Shown: positions 38,475 through 49,554, numbered from the stretch's first letter. The stretch: 64,000 bases of DNA from Tranzscheliella williamsii (GCA_023212725.1 JALBYF010000073.1:1-64000); one strand, 5' to 3'. A program made the numbers and translations. Notes: generated by a model from the letters alone, not told the origin.

Positions 38475-41400
38475 ATGCCCGCGTACGATGCGTACTACCC
38501 ATCTCGCTACTCTAGCCATGCTGAAGCTTCATCGTCCCATCCTCGCCCCTTGAGGGATGCCACACCTAGATACGATGAGCAGCATAGGCGGGGGTCTCCT
38601 GATGGGAGGTCTCACCACTACCGTTCTGACCGATACGAGCGAGATACTCGAGCGCGCGTAGACGATGGCGGCCCCTCGACCTCCTACACCTCACGACTGG
38701 GGTACAGTCGTGACGACGATGTCGAGTGGAGACGGTTTGACGCGGAAGGCCGACGCATACTATTTCCACATCCTCGTGACGACGGTGCGCGTCCGCCGGC
38801 AAGCAGGGACCCTTATCACATCGACGTCCCGCAGCGGACCTCTCCTCTGCCTACCTCACGGAGGAATCGCTCACCCGACGCAGTAAGACCCAAAGGCCGG
38901 GATCCGCACGTCCGAGATTCAGCCGAGGACAGGCGCAGAGACAGAAGGGAGCCAGGATCCTCGGAAGATAGATACCCCGATCGTTATGCGCCCAGGGCCA
39001 GGGATGCAATACCTGACAGCGATCGTGCAGACAGACCACGGAATGGAGATGGGAGCCTTGGTGAAAACAGAAACAGGAGCACGGACTGGCAGAGGAATCA
39101 GGACCGGGATCGAGACGCTAGGCGCAAGCATGAGCCCACGTCGAATCGAGGTAACAACGTCAAGCCTGGCGACCAGGCTCACACTTCAAGCGAATCTCGC
39201 GACCGGGCAGTGCACACTGACACATCGCCGTATGCCTCTTCTAAGCTTTTGGTCAAAGAGTCGATGGAGGGCGAAGAGGGAGAACTCGTAGAAGTGCATA
39301 AGCCAGTGCAACTTGATCGCAAGCCAGTGCCGAACGCACCGAATCCTACACCGAGGTCGACAATCCCTGCAAGAGGGAGAAGGGAAGCGAACGGGTCCCA
39401 TGCCGAATTGTCCGATGAAGAGGACAAGCTCGAGTCCATGATGAATGCCTCCAAACGAAAGCAGATGGCCAATGGCAGGGCGCAAGAGTCTCGACCCGGA
39501 ACAAAGAATGCTCAAAAATCACCAAATCCGATCACGCCGGCGTCGAAGCCTGTGCCAAAAGATATGGCTCTGAAGTCAGAGCCACCATTGCGATCATCTG
39601 AGAATGTCGTACCTCCGGCCAACAGCACTGTCAAAAGGCGATCCCCTTCACCGAAACGTCTCTCGAGGATCAGCGAGTCACATCAGAGTCAACCAGGGAA
39701 AGCGAATGGTGCCATTGTCCTTGTTCGCCAAACAAGTACCGTGGCTGCGAAGGAGCCAAAGGCCAGCTCAACCTCTTTTGGGCATGTGCCCTTACCGCAT
39801 GAGCTGACAATCGAGCAAAGAGGTCGGAATTGCCTTGCTGCATCACCCTACAAAGAGGGTCACAAGGTGGTCTTGAAGACAGCCCAGGAAAAAGGAGTTG
39901 TAGGTGTGAAAACTAGCGATCCGCGACATAGCAAAAAACCGGGAAGGCAGTATCGCGCTTCTCTGCACAGCGTCAAGTTTGTTTGGGATACCAACTCCGT
40001 CGGCAAGAAGCCTCTTCCGCCGCCTCGGACTGTGGTTCTCAGCGGCCTTTCCCCGTTGACACAGCCACGGCAAGTCTTGGACCAGTTCAGGGCCTTCGGC
40101 AGGGTCGAGACGCACAAGCTTGAGACAGACAAAAAGATTGGACAGTCTCTCGGTATCTTTTGGGTGACTTTCGCTCACGATTTCGATGAGCATGGCAAGG
40201 TGTTGACTAGTGTTACAAGCGATGTAGTACCACAACACGGCGCCAAAGCGGCAAAGACCGCTCAACAGGGCCTGGATGGCAGACACATCGGGCCAGCCAA
40301 GGCTCGTGCTACGCTCGATCAAAATGGTGAAATGATCTCGCGGCTCGTCAAAGAGAAGGAGACAGCAACGATGGCCAAGCTGAAGCCCTCGCCGGCCGTC
40401 GTTTCGCCTGCTGTACCTACTGCCAACGAAGGCAAGTCTTCAGCGACGCCCCACAGTGAACATCCGTCTACAGCGCAAGTGAGGTCCGCCATGCCACCGC
40501 CAGTGATTCCGATGGGCCCCCGGGGTGCCAGTCATCTTTATCCTTCCTCAAGGAACTCCTATTCCTCTCCATCCCGAAATGTCCTGGGTGGCTATGATAG
40601 CTCGTCTGCAGCTCGTGGCCGCCACTCCTCTTCGTCGAGGCAATCTGGCACAAACGGTCGGCGCGACGACGATAGGAGACTGCACGGAAGCATTGATCGC
40701 AGTCCTTTGGCCCAATCGTCGCCACTTGGGCGCGCTGATACATCGAGTCGGCGGTATGAGTCCTCGAGTTGGTACGAGGGAAAAAGCAAACGTGCCGTAT
40801 CGCCTGCGCCGTCTCGAGACTCGAGAAGGGAAACCGTGGAAGATACCACATCAATCATGCGAAGTCTGCTGGACAACGGATACCCTTACGTATTCATCCC
40901 GAAGCCGAAATCTTCTGACATTCGCGTTGAAGATATCTACGAGGCTCTCTCTCAAGTCGAGTGGAAGTGGATAAGGCGTGGCGATGCGGGTTGGTATATC
41001 GCTTTCAACGATCGCAACGGCGCCAGCGGATGCAAAATCGTCAACGAAACTCTCAGAGTGAGCAGTTATACGCTCTCCGTCGAAGTCCGTTCTCCGTCGG
41101 ACTCTGGTACGGCCAGACCAGATATACCGAGAGGCTTGGTATCATCCGCCCTTTCTAATAAGGCGTCTATGCAGCAGGCCGAAAAGAAGAAAGCTTTCGA
41201 TACAGGTATCCGCCCCTTGACTGCTGACGAAAAGCAGAAAACAGATTGGACGGAGGTCGAGCTCCAGGATGCCGTGTTCCGCATGATCCAGCAGGAGCTG
41301 GCGGAGTCCTTTGTCCGCGATATCAAGAGCCGCATCGTAGCTCCCCACATCACTCAGTATCTTAAACCGAACAATGAAGGAGGCCAGATTCTTGCCAAAG

Positions 41401-42791
41401 CGAGGATTACAAAGCCGGCGGTGGCAGCCACGTCCGCGTCCAGCGAATTGCAGCTTCCTTCCTTCCGTAAACTCGTGGATGCCAAACCAAAGATGGCCAC
41501 TCCTGAAGCTGGCAAGGGAATAAGAAAAGGGCCGGCCGGTAAGCGCGAAGAGAAAAACCAAAGTCGTCTGCTTTCAAAGTCGGCGACTGGGGGTGAAAGC
41601 AACGACGTGAGTTCGAAGAAGCGAGGCGATGCGCGTACAAAGGCGTCGGACAAGGCGAGGTCAAAGCTGAACAGGCTCTTGGACTGGTCAGACGAAGAGG
41701 TGTCTGACCAAGAAGCGACGTCACAAGAACCCGCATCACGTTCTGCATCGGCATCCATCGAGTCGCCATCCACCAACGGTACTTCGGTGCAGGACACGGA
41801 CGAGCTGCCAGCACCAAAGAAGAAATCGACAAAGAAAGCGGCTCTGTCCAAGGGTGGGGCCAACAAGCTTGAGGTCGACGGCGCTACCGTCACAGTCGAA
41901 GCACAGTCCAAGAAAACCCCGCCGACGAAACCGCGGCCCAAGGCGAAGCCAATACCAGCGGATCCCTTCGAAGCTGGGCTCACTGAAGATGCTGAGGACT
42001 TGTACTACCTCAAGCTGGCATTACAGCGGTTGCGGGACGACGAACCCATTACGGAAGACGCCTGGCCGGAAGAGGACCAAGCTGACACCACCGCTGCCGA
42101 AATGACGTTGGCTGCCAAGCATCAGACCGGTTCGGCGCGTACCGAAGGCGTTTACCGAATCGCTCCCGAGCACAAGGCGGCGCATCTACCGGACCGGAAC
42201 AAGGCGAGCGAGGAGGAAGACGCCAACGCGGCACACGTGCTGCAGTCAGCACGGAACAACCGGGCCGACTCGCGGCGGCTGGTGCTGGGCTTTGAGCAGC
42301 ACAAGCGCGAGACGGCGACGGACACGGACATGTTCAAGTTCAACCAGCTGCGGACGCGCAAGAAGCAGCTCAAGTTTGCCAAGTCGCCGATCCACGACTG
42401 GGGGCTGTATGCAATGGAGTACATCCCGGCGGGCGACATGGTGATTGAATACGTGGGCGAGGTGGTGCGACAGCAGGTCGCCGACGAGCGCGAAAAGCAG
42501 TACGAGCGCCAGGGCAACTTCTCCACCTACCTCTTCCGCGTCGACGACGACCTGGTCGTCGATGCCACGCACAAGGGCAACATCGCCCGCCTCATGAACC
42601 ACTGCTGCACCCCCAACTGCTCCGCCAAGATCCTTACCCTCAACGGCGAAAAGCGCATCGTCCTCTTCGCCAAATCGCCCATCCGCGCCGGCGAGGAGCT
42701 CACGTATGACTACAAGTTTCAGTCCTCCGCCGACGACGAGGACGCCATCCCCTGCCTCTGCGGCTCGCCGGGTTGCAGGCGCTTCCTGTAG
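38475..42791 (+). CDS. SET1: COMPASS histone H3K4 methyltransferase Set1
   Basis: This is the catalytic subunit of COMPASS, which methylates histone H3 lysine 4 at active genes. It has 1438 residues from the ATG at 38475 (MPAYDAYYPS). The N-terminal 500 residues are Arg/Asp/Ser-rich and disordered. An RRM-like domain starts near 518 (RTVVLSGLSPLTQPRQVLDQFRAFG). The Set1-specific second RRM lies near 790-870 (SLLDNGYPYVFIPKPKSSDI, then WKWIRRGDAGWYIAF). The N-SET region (ARTEGVYRI to DTDMFKFNQLRTRKKQLKFAK) leads into the SET domain from about 1298. SET motifs include SPIHDWGLYAMEYIPAGDMV, RLMNHCCTPNCSAKI and GEELTYDYKF. A post-SET zinc motif, CLCGSPGCRRFL, ends the protein. All catalytic blocks are intact. 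The gene is intronless and convergent with CLF1 (151 bases apart). Confidence 0.97.
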   Translation: MPAYDAYYPSRYSSHAEASSSHPRPLRDATPRYDEQHRRGSPDGRSHHYRSDRYERDTRARVDDGGPSTSYTSRLGYSRDDDVEWRRFDAEGRRILFPHPRDDGARPPASRDPYHIDVPQRTSPLPTSRRNRSPDAVRPKGRDPHVRDSAEDRRRDRREPGSSEDRYPDRYAPRARDAIPDSDRADRPRNGDGSLGENRNRSTDWQRNQDRDRDARRKHEPTSNRGNNVKPGDQAHTSSESRDRAVHTDTSPYASSKLLVKESMEGEEGELVEVHKPVQLDRKPVPNAPNPTPRSTIPARGRREANGSHAELSDEEDKLESMMNASKRKQMANGRAQESRPGTKNAQKSPNPITPASKPVPKDMALKSEPPLRSSENVVPPANSTVKRRSPSPKRLSRISESHQSQPGKANGAIVLVRQTSTVAAKEPKASSTSFGHVPLPHELTIEQRGRNCLAASPYKEGHKVVLKTAQEKGVVGVKTSDPRHSKKPGRQYRASLHSVKFVWDTNSVGKKPLPPPRTVVLSGLSPLTQPRQVLDQFRAFGRVETHKLETDKKIGQSLGIFWVTFAHDFDEHGKVLTSVTSDVVPQHGAKAAKTAQQGLDGRHIGPAKARATLDQNGEMISRLVKEKETATMAKLKPSPAVVSPAVPTANEGKSSATPHSEHPSTAQVRSAMPPPVIPMGPRGASHLYPSSRNSYSSPSRNVLGGYDSSSAARGRHSSSSRQSGTNGRRDDDRRLHGSIDRSPLAQSSPLGRADTSSRRYESSSWYEGKSKRAVSPAPSRDSRRETVEDTTSIMRSLLDNGYPYVFIPKPKSSDIRVEDIYEALSQVEWKWIRRGDAGWYIAFNDRNGASGCKIVNETLRVSSYTLSVEVRSPSDSGTARPDIPRGLVSSALSNKASMQQAEKKKAFDTGIRPLTADEKQKTDWTEVELQDAVFRMIQQELAESFVRDIKSRIVAPHITQYLKPNNEGGQILAKARITKPAVAATSASSELQLPSFRKLVDAKPKMATPEAGKGIRKGPAGKREEKNQSRLLSKSATGGESNDVSSKKRGDARTKASDKARSKLNRLLDWSDEEVSDQEATSQEPASRSASASIESPSTNGTSVQDTDELPAPKKKSTKKAALSKGGANKLEVDGATVTVEAQSKKTPPTKPRPKAKPIPADPFEAGLTEDAEDLYYLKLALQRLRDDEPITEDAWPEEDQADTTAAEMTLAAKHQTGSARTEGVYRIAPEHKAAHLPDRNKASEEEDANAAHVLQSARNNRADSRRLVLGFEQHKRETATDTDMFKFNQLRTRKKQLKFAKSPIHDWGLYAMEYIPAGDMVIEYVGEVVRQQVADEREKQYERQGNFSTYLFRVDDDLVVDATHKGNIARLMNHCCTPNCSAKILTLNGEKRIVLFAKSPIRAGEELTYDYKFQSSADDEDAIPCLCGSPGCRRFL

Positions 42792-42942
42792 CCTCCCGTC
42801 CGCACCGTTCTGCATGACATGAGACACCGCCTAGGCGCTGAGTGTGAGACGCTTTGAAGCGGCGGTAGTGTGCATTGCGAGGAGCACAGTGTAAAAGTAC
42901 ATGGGATGCGACGGCGTATGCTGCAACGGGATGTGCTTGCGA

Positions 42943-45315
42943 CTACGCCTCTGGGGAGGCAGACGAGGCGCGTTCTTGATCGTCGGTGCCTGCCGGCGTC
43001 TGGGGACCGTCTTGGTCTTGGTCGTGCGGACTGGCGGGCTGGCTGTCAGAGTCGGTGGGGGAGGTGCCTTCGGGGTGGTGCTGTTCGGGGGCTTGGGGCT
43101 GTGGGGGTGCGTCGGCGAGTTTGGCGGCTTGGGCGGCGCGCCAGGCGTGTGCCATCTGGAGGAGCTTAAATGCGCTCTTGCCCTTCTCCTCGTCGTCGGG
43201 GAAGAGCATGTCGTAGTACTCTTCCATGGCGCCGGCGGCGCCCGCCAGCTCGCGCCGCTTCTTGACGACACGCGGGAACTTGGCCTCGATCTCTTGGAGC
43301 GTGGCCGGCGAGCCGTGCTGCTGCTCGAACGCCTTCCAGGCTTCCAGCAGCAGCACGCGTTCTTCCTTGAGCTCGCGCCGCTTCAGCTCGCTATAGCCGC
43401 GCTGGAAGACGGCACGTGTCTCGGCGGCCTTCTTCTCCCGCCTGGCCCGGCGCGCCTCCAGCTCGTCTTCCGTCAGCTGCCTTTCTGGCTTCGAACCAGC
43501 CCCCTTCCCTGCAGCGCCGTCGTCCTGGTCGTCGTCCTCGTCTTCGTCGCCGTCCTCCGCCTCCTCGAGCGCAACAGCCTGCCCGATCTTGGAGAGCGCA
43601 TAGGAGATCCAGACCTTGACGTGCCCGCTCTTCTCCAATAGCCTCTCGTACAGCGCATCCACCCGCTCCCACTCCTTTTCTCCAAACTCGAAATCGATAT
43701 ACGCCTTCCAGACGATTTCCGGCATGTCGAGCCCCGCACCTTCGCCCGCTGCGCCTGCCTCGGCCTGCTGGACGCCCAGCTCCAACAAGGCGCGCGCGCG
43801 GTCGGTGTCGAAAAGATTCTGCTCGAGTTCTGCAAACTTGACCCACGTTCTCGAGTTGGAAGGGTCCCACTCGAGTGCCTTTTCGTAGATCTTGCGGGCG
43901 CGGTCGAACTCTTTCAGCGAGACTTCCAACTCAATGTAAGCGGCAAAGAGCTTCATCTTGGGTGCCATACCGATGGCGGTGCCCATGATCTTGCGGGCGG
44001 CGGCAAGATCGAGCCTTCGCACCTCGAATCGGGCATATTGCACCCAGAGCTTGGCAAAGGTGAACTGCCGGTGAGGAACCAGCGCAACGGCGGCTTTGTA
44101 TATGTCCCGTGTACGAGAAAAGTCTTTGGTATCCAGCTCCTCAAACAGAGCATAGCGGAGCCATAAAAAGATGTAACGGCGCCAGGCACGCTTCTCGGGC
44201 GACGGGGGCACCTGGGCGATGGCACGCTCGTATATTTCTCTCACCCGCTTCGTGGCTGATTCAAGCTGTTGGCCACCCCCCGAAGCAAGCAGAGCCCGGT
44301 AGGCGTCTTCTTCGAGCCGCGTATAGTCGAACCATGTGTCGTAATCGGCTGAAGCGCCTTCCATGGCGAGTTCTTCCTCGTACTGTATCCTCCTCTTGCC
44401 GATAACAGTGTCTTCAACGCTGCTCATGGTGCCGAATTGCTTCTCGAACCGGGTGTAGCTGGCATAGACGCCCTCCGACTTGGCCCTGGGAAGCCTCTCG
44501 AGGGCATATTTGTAGATAACTCGTGCTCGCTCGTACTCTTTCAAGCGCGTCTCCATCTTGGCAAAGGCTGTGAAGACGCTTTGCGCTTTTTCCATGGCCT
44601 CTTCTTCCTCACCGATGAAGTCGAGCGCCATTTGAAAGACCATTCTTGCTTTCTCCAGATTTCCTCTGTCTTCCTCAAACTTGGCCCATCGGATCCATTG
44701 TTTGGGCGTCGGATGGCACGTCACAGCTCTTTCCCAAATCGCGCTTGCTCGGTCCAGCTCGCTATACCGCACCTCGAGGTTGATATAGGCGGCCCACGCC
44801 TTCTCGTCTGGTTCCCAGCCCATCCATCGCTCGAAGATCTGCCTGGTTCCATCAACGTTGCCGAGCAGCTCCTCAAGGTGAACGTACTTGTACCAGAGCT
44901 GGTCTATGCGGGGCAAGATGCTGACGGCGCGATCGTATAGGTTGCGTGCATGCTGGACGTTTCTCATCTTGAGCTCCTGTTCGGTGTAGCGCAGCCATAT
45001 GGGCAGATGGTGCGGATCCACGTCCAAAGAGCGCTCGTACACAGAGCGGCATCGATCCATCTCGCCTTGGCTCGCTTCCCAGGCGGCATACTTGATCCAA
45101 TTGTTCATGTTGGTGCGCATGCGTCGGATTCGGTCCTCGAATTCCTTACGCTTGCGGCCACGGTATTCTTCCAGCTCCTCATAGTCCTCTACTTTCTGAG
45201 AAGGGGCAACAGCAGGTGCTTCCTGACGCTCTTGCGCTTCCCTCAGCAATTGCTCCGCTGAGATCTGGATCGGCGCCGGCGCCCGGTTCTTGATCCTTGG
45301 GGCCGAGCCAGACAT
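42943..45315 (-). CDS. CLF1: Pre-mRNA splicing factor Clf1 (Crooked neck/Syf3)
   Basis: This is a scaffold of the Prp19-associated (NineTeen) complex that bridges the spliceosome during assembly and activation. It has 790 residues with an ATG at 45315. The N-terminus [20 protein letters not shown] is typical of the family. About 15 half-a-TPR (HAT) repeats fill residues 60-660, with recurring W..Y...E motifs, for example [34 protein letters not shown] and [18 protein letters not shown]. The C-terminal 130 residues are acidic and Gln/Pro-rich, and vary between species. No intron is present. It is convergent with SET1, and two other spliceosomal genes (SmE, RED-like) lie within 10 kb. Confidence 0.96.
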   Translation of the reverse strand: MSGSAPRIKNRAPAPIQISAEQLLREAQERQEAPAVAPSQKVEDYEELEEYRGRKRKEFEDRIRRMRTNMNNWIKYAAWEASQGEMDRCRSVYERSLDVDPHHLPIWLRYTEQELKMRNVQHARNLYDRAVSILPRIDQLWYKYVHLEELLGNVDGTRQIFERWMGWEPDEKAWAAYINLEVRYSELDRASAIWERAVTCHPTPKQWIRWAKFEEDRGNLEKARMVFQMALDFIGEEEEAMEKAQSVFTAFAKMETRLKEYERARVIYKYALERLPRAKSEGVYASYTRFEKQFGTMSSVEDTVIGKRRIQYEEELAMEGASADYDTWFDYTRLEEDAYRALLASGGGQQLESATKRVREIYERAIAQVPPSPEKRAWRRYIFLWLRYALFEELDTKDFSRTRDIYKAAVALVPHRQFTFAKLWVQYARFEVRRLDLAAARKIMGTAIGMAPKMKLFAAYIELEVSLKEFDRARKIYEKALEWDPSNSRTWVKFAELEQNLFDTDRARALLELGVQQAEAGAAGEGAGLDMPEIVWKAYIDFEFGEKEWERVDALYERLLEKSGHVKVWISYALSKIGQAVALEEAEDGDEDEDDDQDDGAAGKGAGSKPERQLTEDELEARRARREKKAAETRAVFQRGYSELKRRELKEERVLLLEAWKAFEQQHGSPATLQEIEAKFPRVVKKRRELAGAAGAMEEYYDMLFPDDEEKGKSAFKLLQMAHAWRAAQAAKLADAPPQPQAPEQHHPEGTSPTDSDSQPASPHDQDQDGPQTPAGTDDQERASSASPEA

Positions 45316-46720
45316 GGTGGACGGGCTTGGCGCGAGGCCAGGATCACAAAGCCGGAAAGGCGAGGTTCAGTATCTCCCAGCCGTAGCCACTATTGGCCCG
45401 AAACGGTGCGGGTGAAGACACAGGACGACAGGATGGACGTGGTGGCCATACAAGTACAAAGTGCGCGTGGAGGAGAGAGACATGGAACGAACGTCGACAG
45501 CTTTCTCGACTCACACTTTGCGGGTAAATTTGTCATGCTTTTCAAGCTGGAAATATGAAAGAAAGATGCCTCACAAATCACAATCTAACAGCAACAATGC
45601 TACTTTTGTTTCAATGATTTAACAGGGCGGTTATATGATCTAACAAATAGGTTCAGCTGTCATACGTTGCACATACCTGTACCTCTGCCGTCCGGTCAGC
45701 AAAGGAGCGTGAATGTTCGGAGCGAAAGCTGGTAGGCCTCCGCCGCCGGCAGCTAGCACAGCCCGGGCGGATGGAGAAAATGCAAAGCACGTTATTGGCC
45801 CAGCTGAAGTAGGAGCCTTTCGAAGACAAAGAACAGGGCGACGGTAAGAATGCATCCCAAGGTAACTATCGACTTCGATAGATGGCAAGGCATAGCGATC
45901 GGCCAGGAGGTAAAACCGAGCCATATTCGCGGCATCATCCAACGAGTCCGTGCGTTCTTTACGCAAGGTACACTGGAAGTGTCAAACTGGGCGGTGCCCG
46001 CTATAAGAGGATGCACGTCAGTGCGTCCCTCCTCTATGGAGCGCCTCCAACCAAGTCCAACTTATGCGCTGACGAGGGAGGGCGACAGAGCTGAGCCGGC
46101 GGTAATGGATCTAGACGTAGCCTGCACAAAACCGGCCACTAGTGGGGTTATGGCCTTTGCCCCGCCCAAAGCGCGGTACCCGATTCGAAACGCTTGCGCT
46201 CGCTGCGCTGATTTGGCCGATTTCAAGTGCGGCGGCCGTATGCGGAGAGTATAGTCGGCACGTTCGCTCCCTCGGAGACTTTTATGCTGCGACACAAAGG
46301 TGGGTGCATACGATGGATGGACAACCAGCGTTCTCGTGCAGATGCCTTTGCATCCACAATGGCATTATGTTGTTACGGTAAACGGACCGTTAAAGGAGAG
46401 GCACGAACCCTTGGCCCAGTGGGGTATGTTGAAGGGGCTGTTTGAGATCGTGGTCTCAGGGTGCATTTCCGGACTAGCTGGCCCATGTCGCGAACAGCGA
46501 TTTCACGCAGTGAGGCGCAAAAAAAAACGAGTCGATCGCGGTTTAGTCTATGATATTTCCAGCAAGCCCTACATCCATACATAAGTGAGCAGCAAGTAAT
46601 GTACTTCAGGGAGCGCTTAAGTGAACCAACGGCTCATCGGAAGCTGGGTCGGCTCGCGGTGAGCTTGGAGTTTGCCTATTCGCGGCCATTCTGAGACCCA
46701 CCCTCGGATGGTGAGGATCA

Positions 46721-46727
46721 TTTGCTC
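46721..46727 (+). promoter_or_regulatory. Possible copper-response element
   Basis: TTTGCTC (followed by A) matches the yeast Mac1-type copper-response core. It lies about 890 bases upstream of the copper-fist gene. A seven-base match is weak evidence alone. Confidence 0.25.
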
Positions 46728-47574
46728 AGTGCTGAGAAAATTGATCCTTGTGACATGAGATGAGGAACATACCGAAGCAAGGCAAGCAAAACGAGCCGAG
46801 CAGGCTAAAGGCCACTTTGCTGAGTTCCGAGCACGTCACTGGCAACTCTCAAAAGCTTGAAACCCAAGTTGCGCTAAGTGGCAAATTAATGCGCCGAAGG
46901 AGAATCTGACTAGCAACTGAATTGAGCTGTTAAGAGGCAAATGTAGTCGCTAGCCTTATAGTGGTGAGCCGAGCGAGCTGGCAGAGTGAGTCGAATAAGT
47001 CTCTCGGCGGCATTATGCACGCTTTTAGTGCTGCCGAAGCTCCGTTGCCCATCTCGCTTTACTTCTTGACAGCCGCTTACACCGCAATGTGTCTATAATA
47101 TCAGCTACGACTGTACCCCGGACCCAGAGTGGCTAGCAACCCTCCGCCCAACTTCAGTTCCACCCTCCGGCTGCCCTTGCTTTGCTAGTCCAGCTTAGTC
47201 CCGTTCGCCATAGCATCTGTCTGCCCTGGCTAGCCGCCAGATCCTCCCAAGCCAGTGTAAGGACCAAGCCCCGTACCCGCCACCATGCTGGTCCGTACAG
47301 CCCAATAGACAGTGCACATCCACAAACAAGCTACTCGCCGAGTTCCTACTGCCACCCACCACAGTATTGTCGTGACTTTTGCCGGCTTGTCTAGCGTAAC
47401 ATTGCAGATGCGGCCTTAAAGACCAGCGTTCAAGCTCCTTCTTCCTATCGCCACATCGAGTCTACCTTGCCGTTCCGACCTGGCCATTGCCTCGACTGCT
47501 TCGGACGGGTTCTTTCTTCGCAGACCCTGACGATACACCACCCATCCGCTCCTTGCTATCGTACCTACTACTTC

Positions 47575-47581
47575 TTTGCTC
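47575..47581 (+). promoter_or_regulatory. Possible copper-response element near start codon
   Basis: TTTGCTC (followed by G) lies 32 bases before the copper-fist ATG, probably in the leader. It matches the Mac1-type core. Autoregulation by copper is conceivable, but the site may be chance within a CT-rich leader. Confidence 0.25.
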
Positions 47582-47612
47582 GCTGCTTTGTCCGTTTAGC
47601 AACACCTTCGAC

Positions 47613-49301
47613 ATGACTACTACGGCAACGCGCTCTCCATCCGGGCACTTGGCATCCACGTCTCATCGCCCCATCATGCCGTCCGGCCAGCTCAAGCGCT
47701 TCCCATCGTCATCCGAATCGCTATCCGCTACACCACGTTCGACGTACACGATGGTGCCTCCCCCTTCCGTCCGTTCGTCCTCGCCGACCGACACCGTACC
47801 TTCTCCACCCGCTTCCGACAAATCTGATCCACATACCAAGTATGCGTGTGCATCGTGCATCCGAGGTCACCGAACCTCGTCATGCACACACAAGGACGGT
47901 TCCAAGGGCCCCCTTTATCCCATCCGGAGTAAAGGCCGGCCACCCACCCAATGTGAAATCTGTCGCCAAAAACGCAAAGAAAGTGGCAGGCACATTCGAT
48001 GCGACTGCTATTCTACCAAGCCGACGTCGTCCAACACTGACAAGTCATTCCGCCGCAATAGTGCCAGCAGTGCAGTGTCTAGCGTAGCTAGTGCTAATCG
48101 ACTTCCCCCTCTCCAGCCCCGCCCGACACCAGTCGAAGCGTCGGATGCGAAGCGTCGGAGGATATCCCCAACTAGCACGCCTAGCCACGAAGAACTGCCT
48201 TCCCTCCCCGCATCTGGCGGTGAGCACGGGGTTATCGCCACCACTGGACCGTCCTGGACGCCTTTAAATAAGCAACACGATCTTGACAATGTGCTTGCTC
48301 CTATCCGTTCGTTGACCAGCCGCACCCCGCGCAGTCTACCGAGCATCCACTTCCCAACTGCTCACCAGCGTGAAGGCGGAGAGGTTGCTCCACGTCGCTT
48401 CTCTACACTTTCTCTTTCGAATCTAATGAACCCTTGCGGTTGTCGCGGCGCAAGCTCGGCCTGTTGTCGCGACAATTACCGCAAGAGACGCGGGTCAGGC
48501 TCGCCGACCATCGAAATGGGCGATGGATGTGACCCGAGCGTCTGCTCCTGCTCTGGCAGGTCTGATAGCCAGTCCGAAAAGGCTGCGCCTGTCAACACGC
48601 TCCTGCCGCCCGCTTCCTTGACGGCGGCTGCAGCTAGCTGCTGCTCCTCCAAAGACCAAAATGTGCGCACGGCTCCGAGCATCGAACTCTTGCTCAAAGC
48701 CGTCGATATGTCGACAGACTTCGTCCCACCCCCATGCGGATGTGGAGACAACTGCCGTTGTGCGAATTGCTTGAGCCGACAGCACGAAGGCAGACCGTCG
48801 CAGTCTTCCGTGCGGCGTTCCTCTGTGCAGCGCTCGGTGTCGCCTCAAGCCCCCGTTTCGAGCGCAACTTATTTCGGGAGCCCTAAAACGCCGCATTCGA
48901 CCGCCGGCTCAACTGCCAGCCGCGACTCGGGCTGCGACGACTGCGCTGCGTGTGACCTGGGTCTCGAACGACCCTCTGGTATCAAGGCTATCGATAGCTG
49001 GATCGAGAAGGATCGCAGCTCCTCCGCTTCAAGCACGGTACCGCCGCCTTCTAGCCCGCCACTACAGCTCACCAACCGCGTTGGGCTCATGCCGAGCGCG
49101 GCGACATCAAACAGAGCGCCTTCCTCTTCGTTACCCTCGGTGCCGGCCATGCACGGCGGAGTTTTGACGTCCACTTCGAGCACGCCCGATGATCCAAGTC
49201 ACGAACCGGTGCGGGCCGAGCTGGTCCTCATCCACCCAAACTGTGCCACTTGCCTCGAGGTGGTACGCAGCAAAGGCGTCGGCGTCCTGAGCAGCAAGTG
49301 A
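47613..49301 (+). CDS. Copper-fist transcription factor
   Basis: This is a copper-sensing DNA-binding protein of the Ace1/Mac1/Cuf1 family, which controls metallothionein or copper-uptake genes. It has 562 residues from the ATG at 47613 (MTTTATRSPS). The copper fist covers about residues 76-133: YACASCIRGHRTSSCTH supplies the zinc-binding Cys3His, KGRPPTQC the minor-groove element, and CRQKRKES the end. Two Cys-rich clusters follow, CGCRGASSACC with CDPSVCSCSG (about 272-315) and CGCGDNCRCANC (about 375). They resemble the copper-sensing REP or C-boxes of Mac1 and Cuf1. The domain normally starts at residue 1-2; here a 75-residue Ser/Pro-rich extension precedes it. The C-terminal half otherwise is Ser/Pro-rich. 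Whether it activates uptake or detoxification genes cannot be told from sequence. Confidence 0.92.
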   Translation: MTTTATRSPSGHLASTSHRPIMPSGQLKRFPSSSESLSATPRSTYTMVPPPSVRSSSPTDTVPSPPASDKSDPHTKYACASCIRGHRTSSCTHKDGSKGPLYPIRSKGRPPTQCEICRQKRKESGRHIRCDCYSTKPTSSNTDKSFRRNSASSAVSSVASANRLPPLQPRPTPVEASDAKRRRISPTSTPSHEELPSLPASGGEHGVIATTGPSWTPLNKQHDLDNVLAPIRSLTSRTPRSLPSIHFPTAHQREGGEVAPRRFSTLSLSNLMNPCGCRGASSACCRDNYRKRRGSGSPTIEMGDGCDPSVCSCSGRSDSQSEKAAPVNTLLPPASLTAAAASCCSSKDQNVRTAPSIELLLKAVDMSTDFVPPPCGCGDNCRCANCLSRQHEGRPSQSSVRRSSVQRSVSPQAPVSSATYFGSPKTPHSTAGSTASRDSGCDDCAACDLGLERPSGIKAIDSWIEKDRSSSASSTVPPPSSPPLQLTNRVGLMPSAATSNRAPSSSLPSVPAMHGGVLTSTSSTPDDPSHEPVRAELVLIHPNCATCLEVVRSKGVGVLSSK

Positions 49302-49554
49302 CGCTTGCGCTGACCTCTTACTCCATTCCTCCATCGTCATCGTACTCCGTCGCCTGTAATACCACGCTAATTCACCATAAGCAAATGATGCCGCCCACCA
49401 TAAGCAATGATGCCGCCTGCGTCCTTTCTCCCTCGTCGTCTCGGCAGTGTGATCATCTGAGCATTCCAAAGATAGAGCTAGTGATAGATGTTGGTGTGTC
49501 TATTCAGTAATACACGCTGTACGCGAGCTGAGGTCTCTGAGCGCCGGCAGACGG

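Larger units (their letters stand above)
45316..47612. other. Gene-free region, 2.3 kb
   Basis: This separates the divergent CLF1 and copper-fist genes. Two ATCTAACA octamers lie at 45582-45591 and 45637-45645, near CLF1. TTTGCTC sites occur at 46721 and 47575. A minus-strand stretch around 45700-46016 translates to segments loosely resembling a BTB end and a WD-repeat start, but it is too short and broken to call a gene. Everything else looks non-coding. Confidence 0.5.

Noticed and set aside
19036..49301. A metal-homeostasis gene cluster (ABC transporter, CNNM protein, copper fist)
   Set aside because: The genes are 6-16 kb apart with unrelated genes between and no shared promoter motif, so co-location is most likely coincidental.
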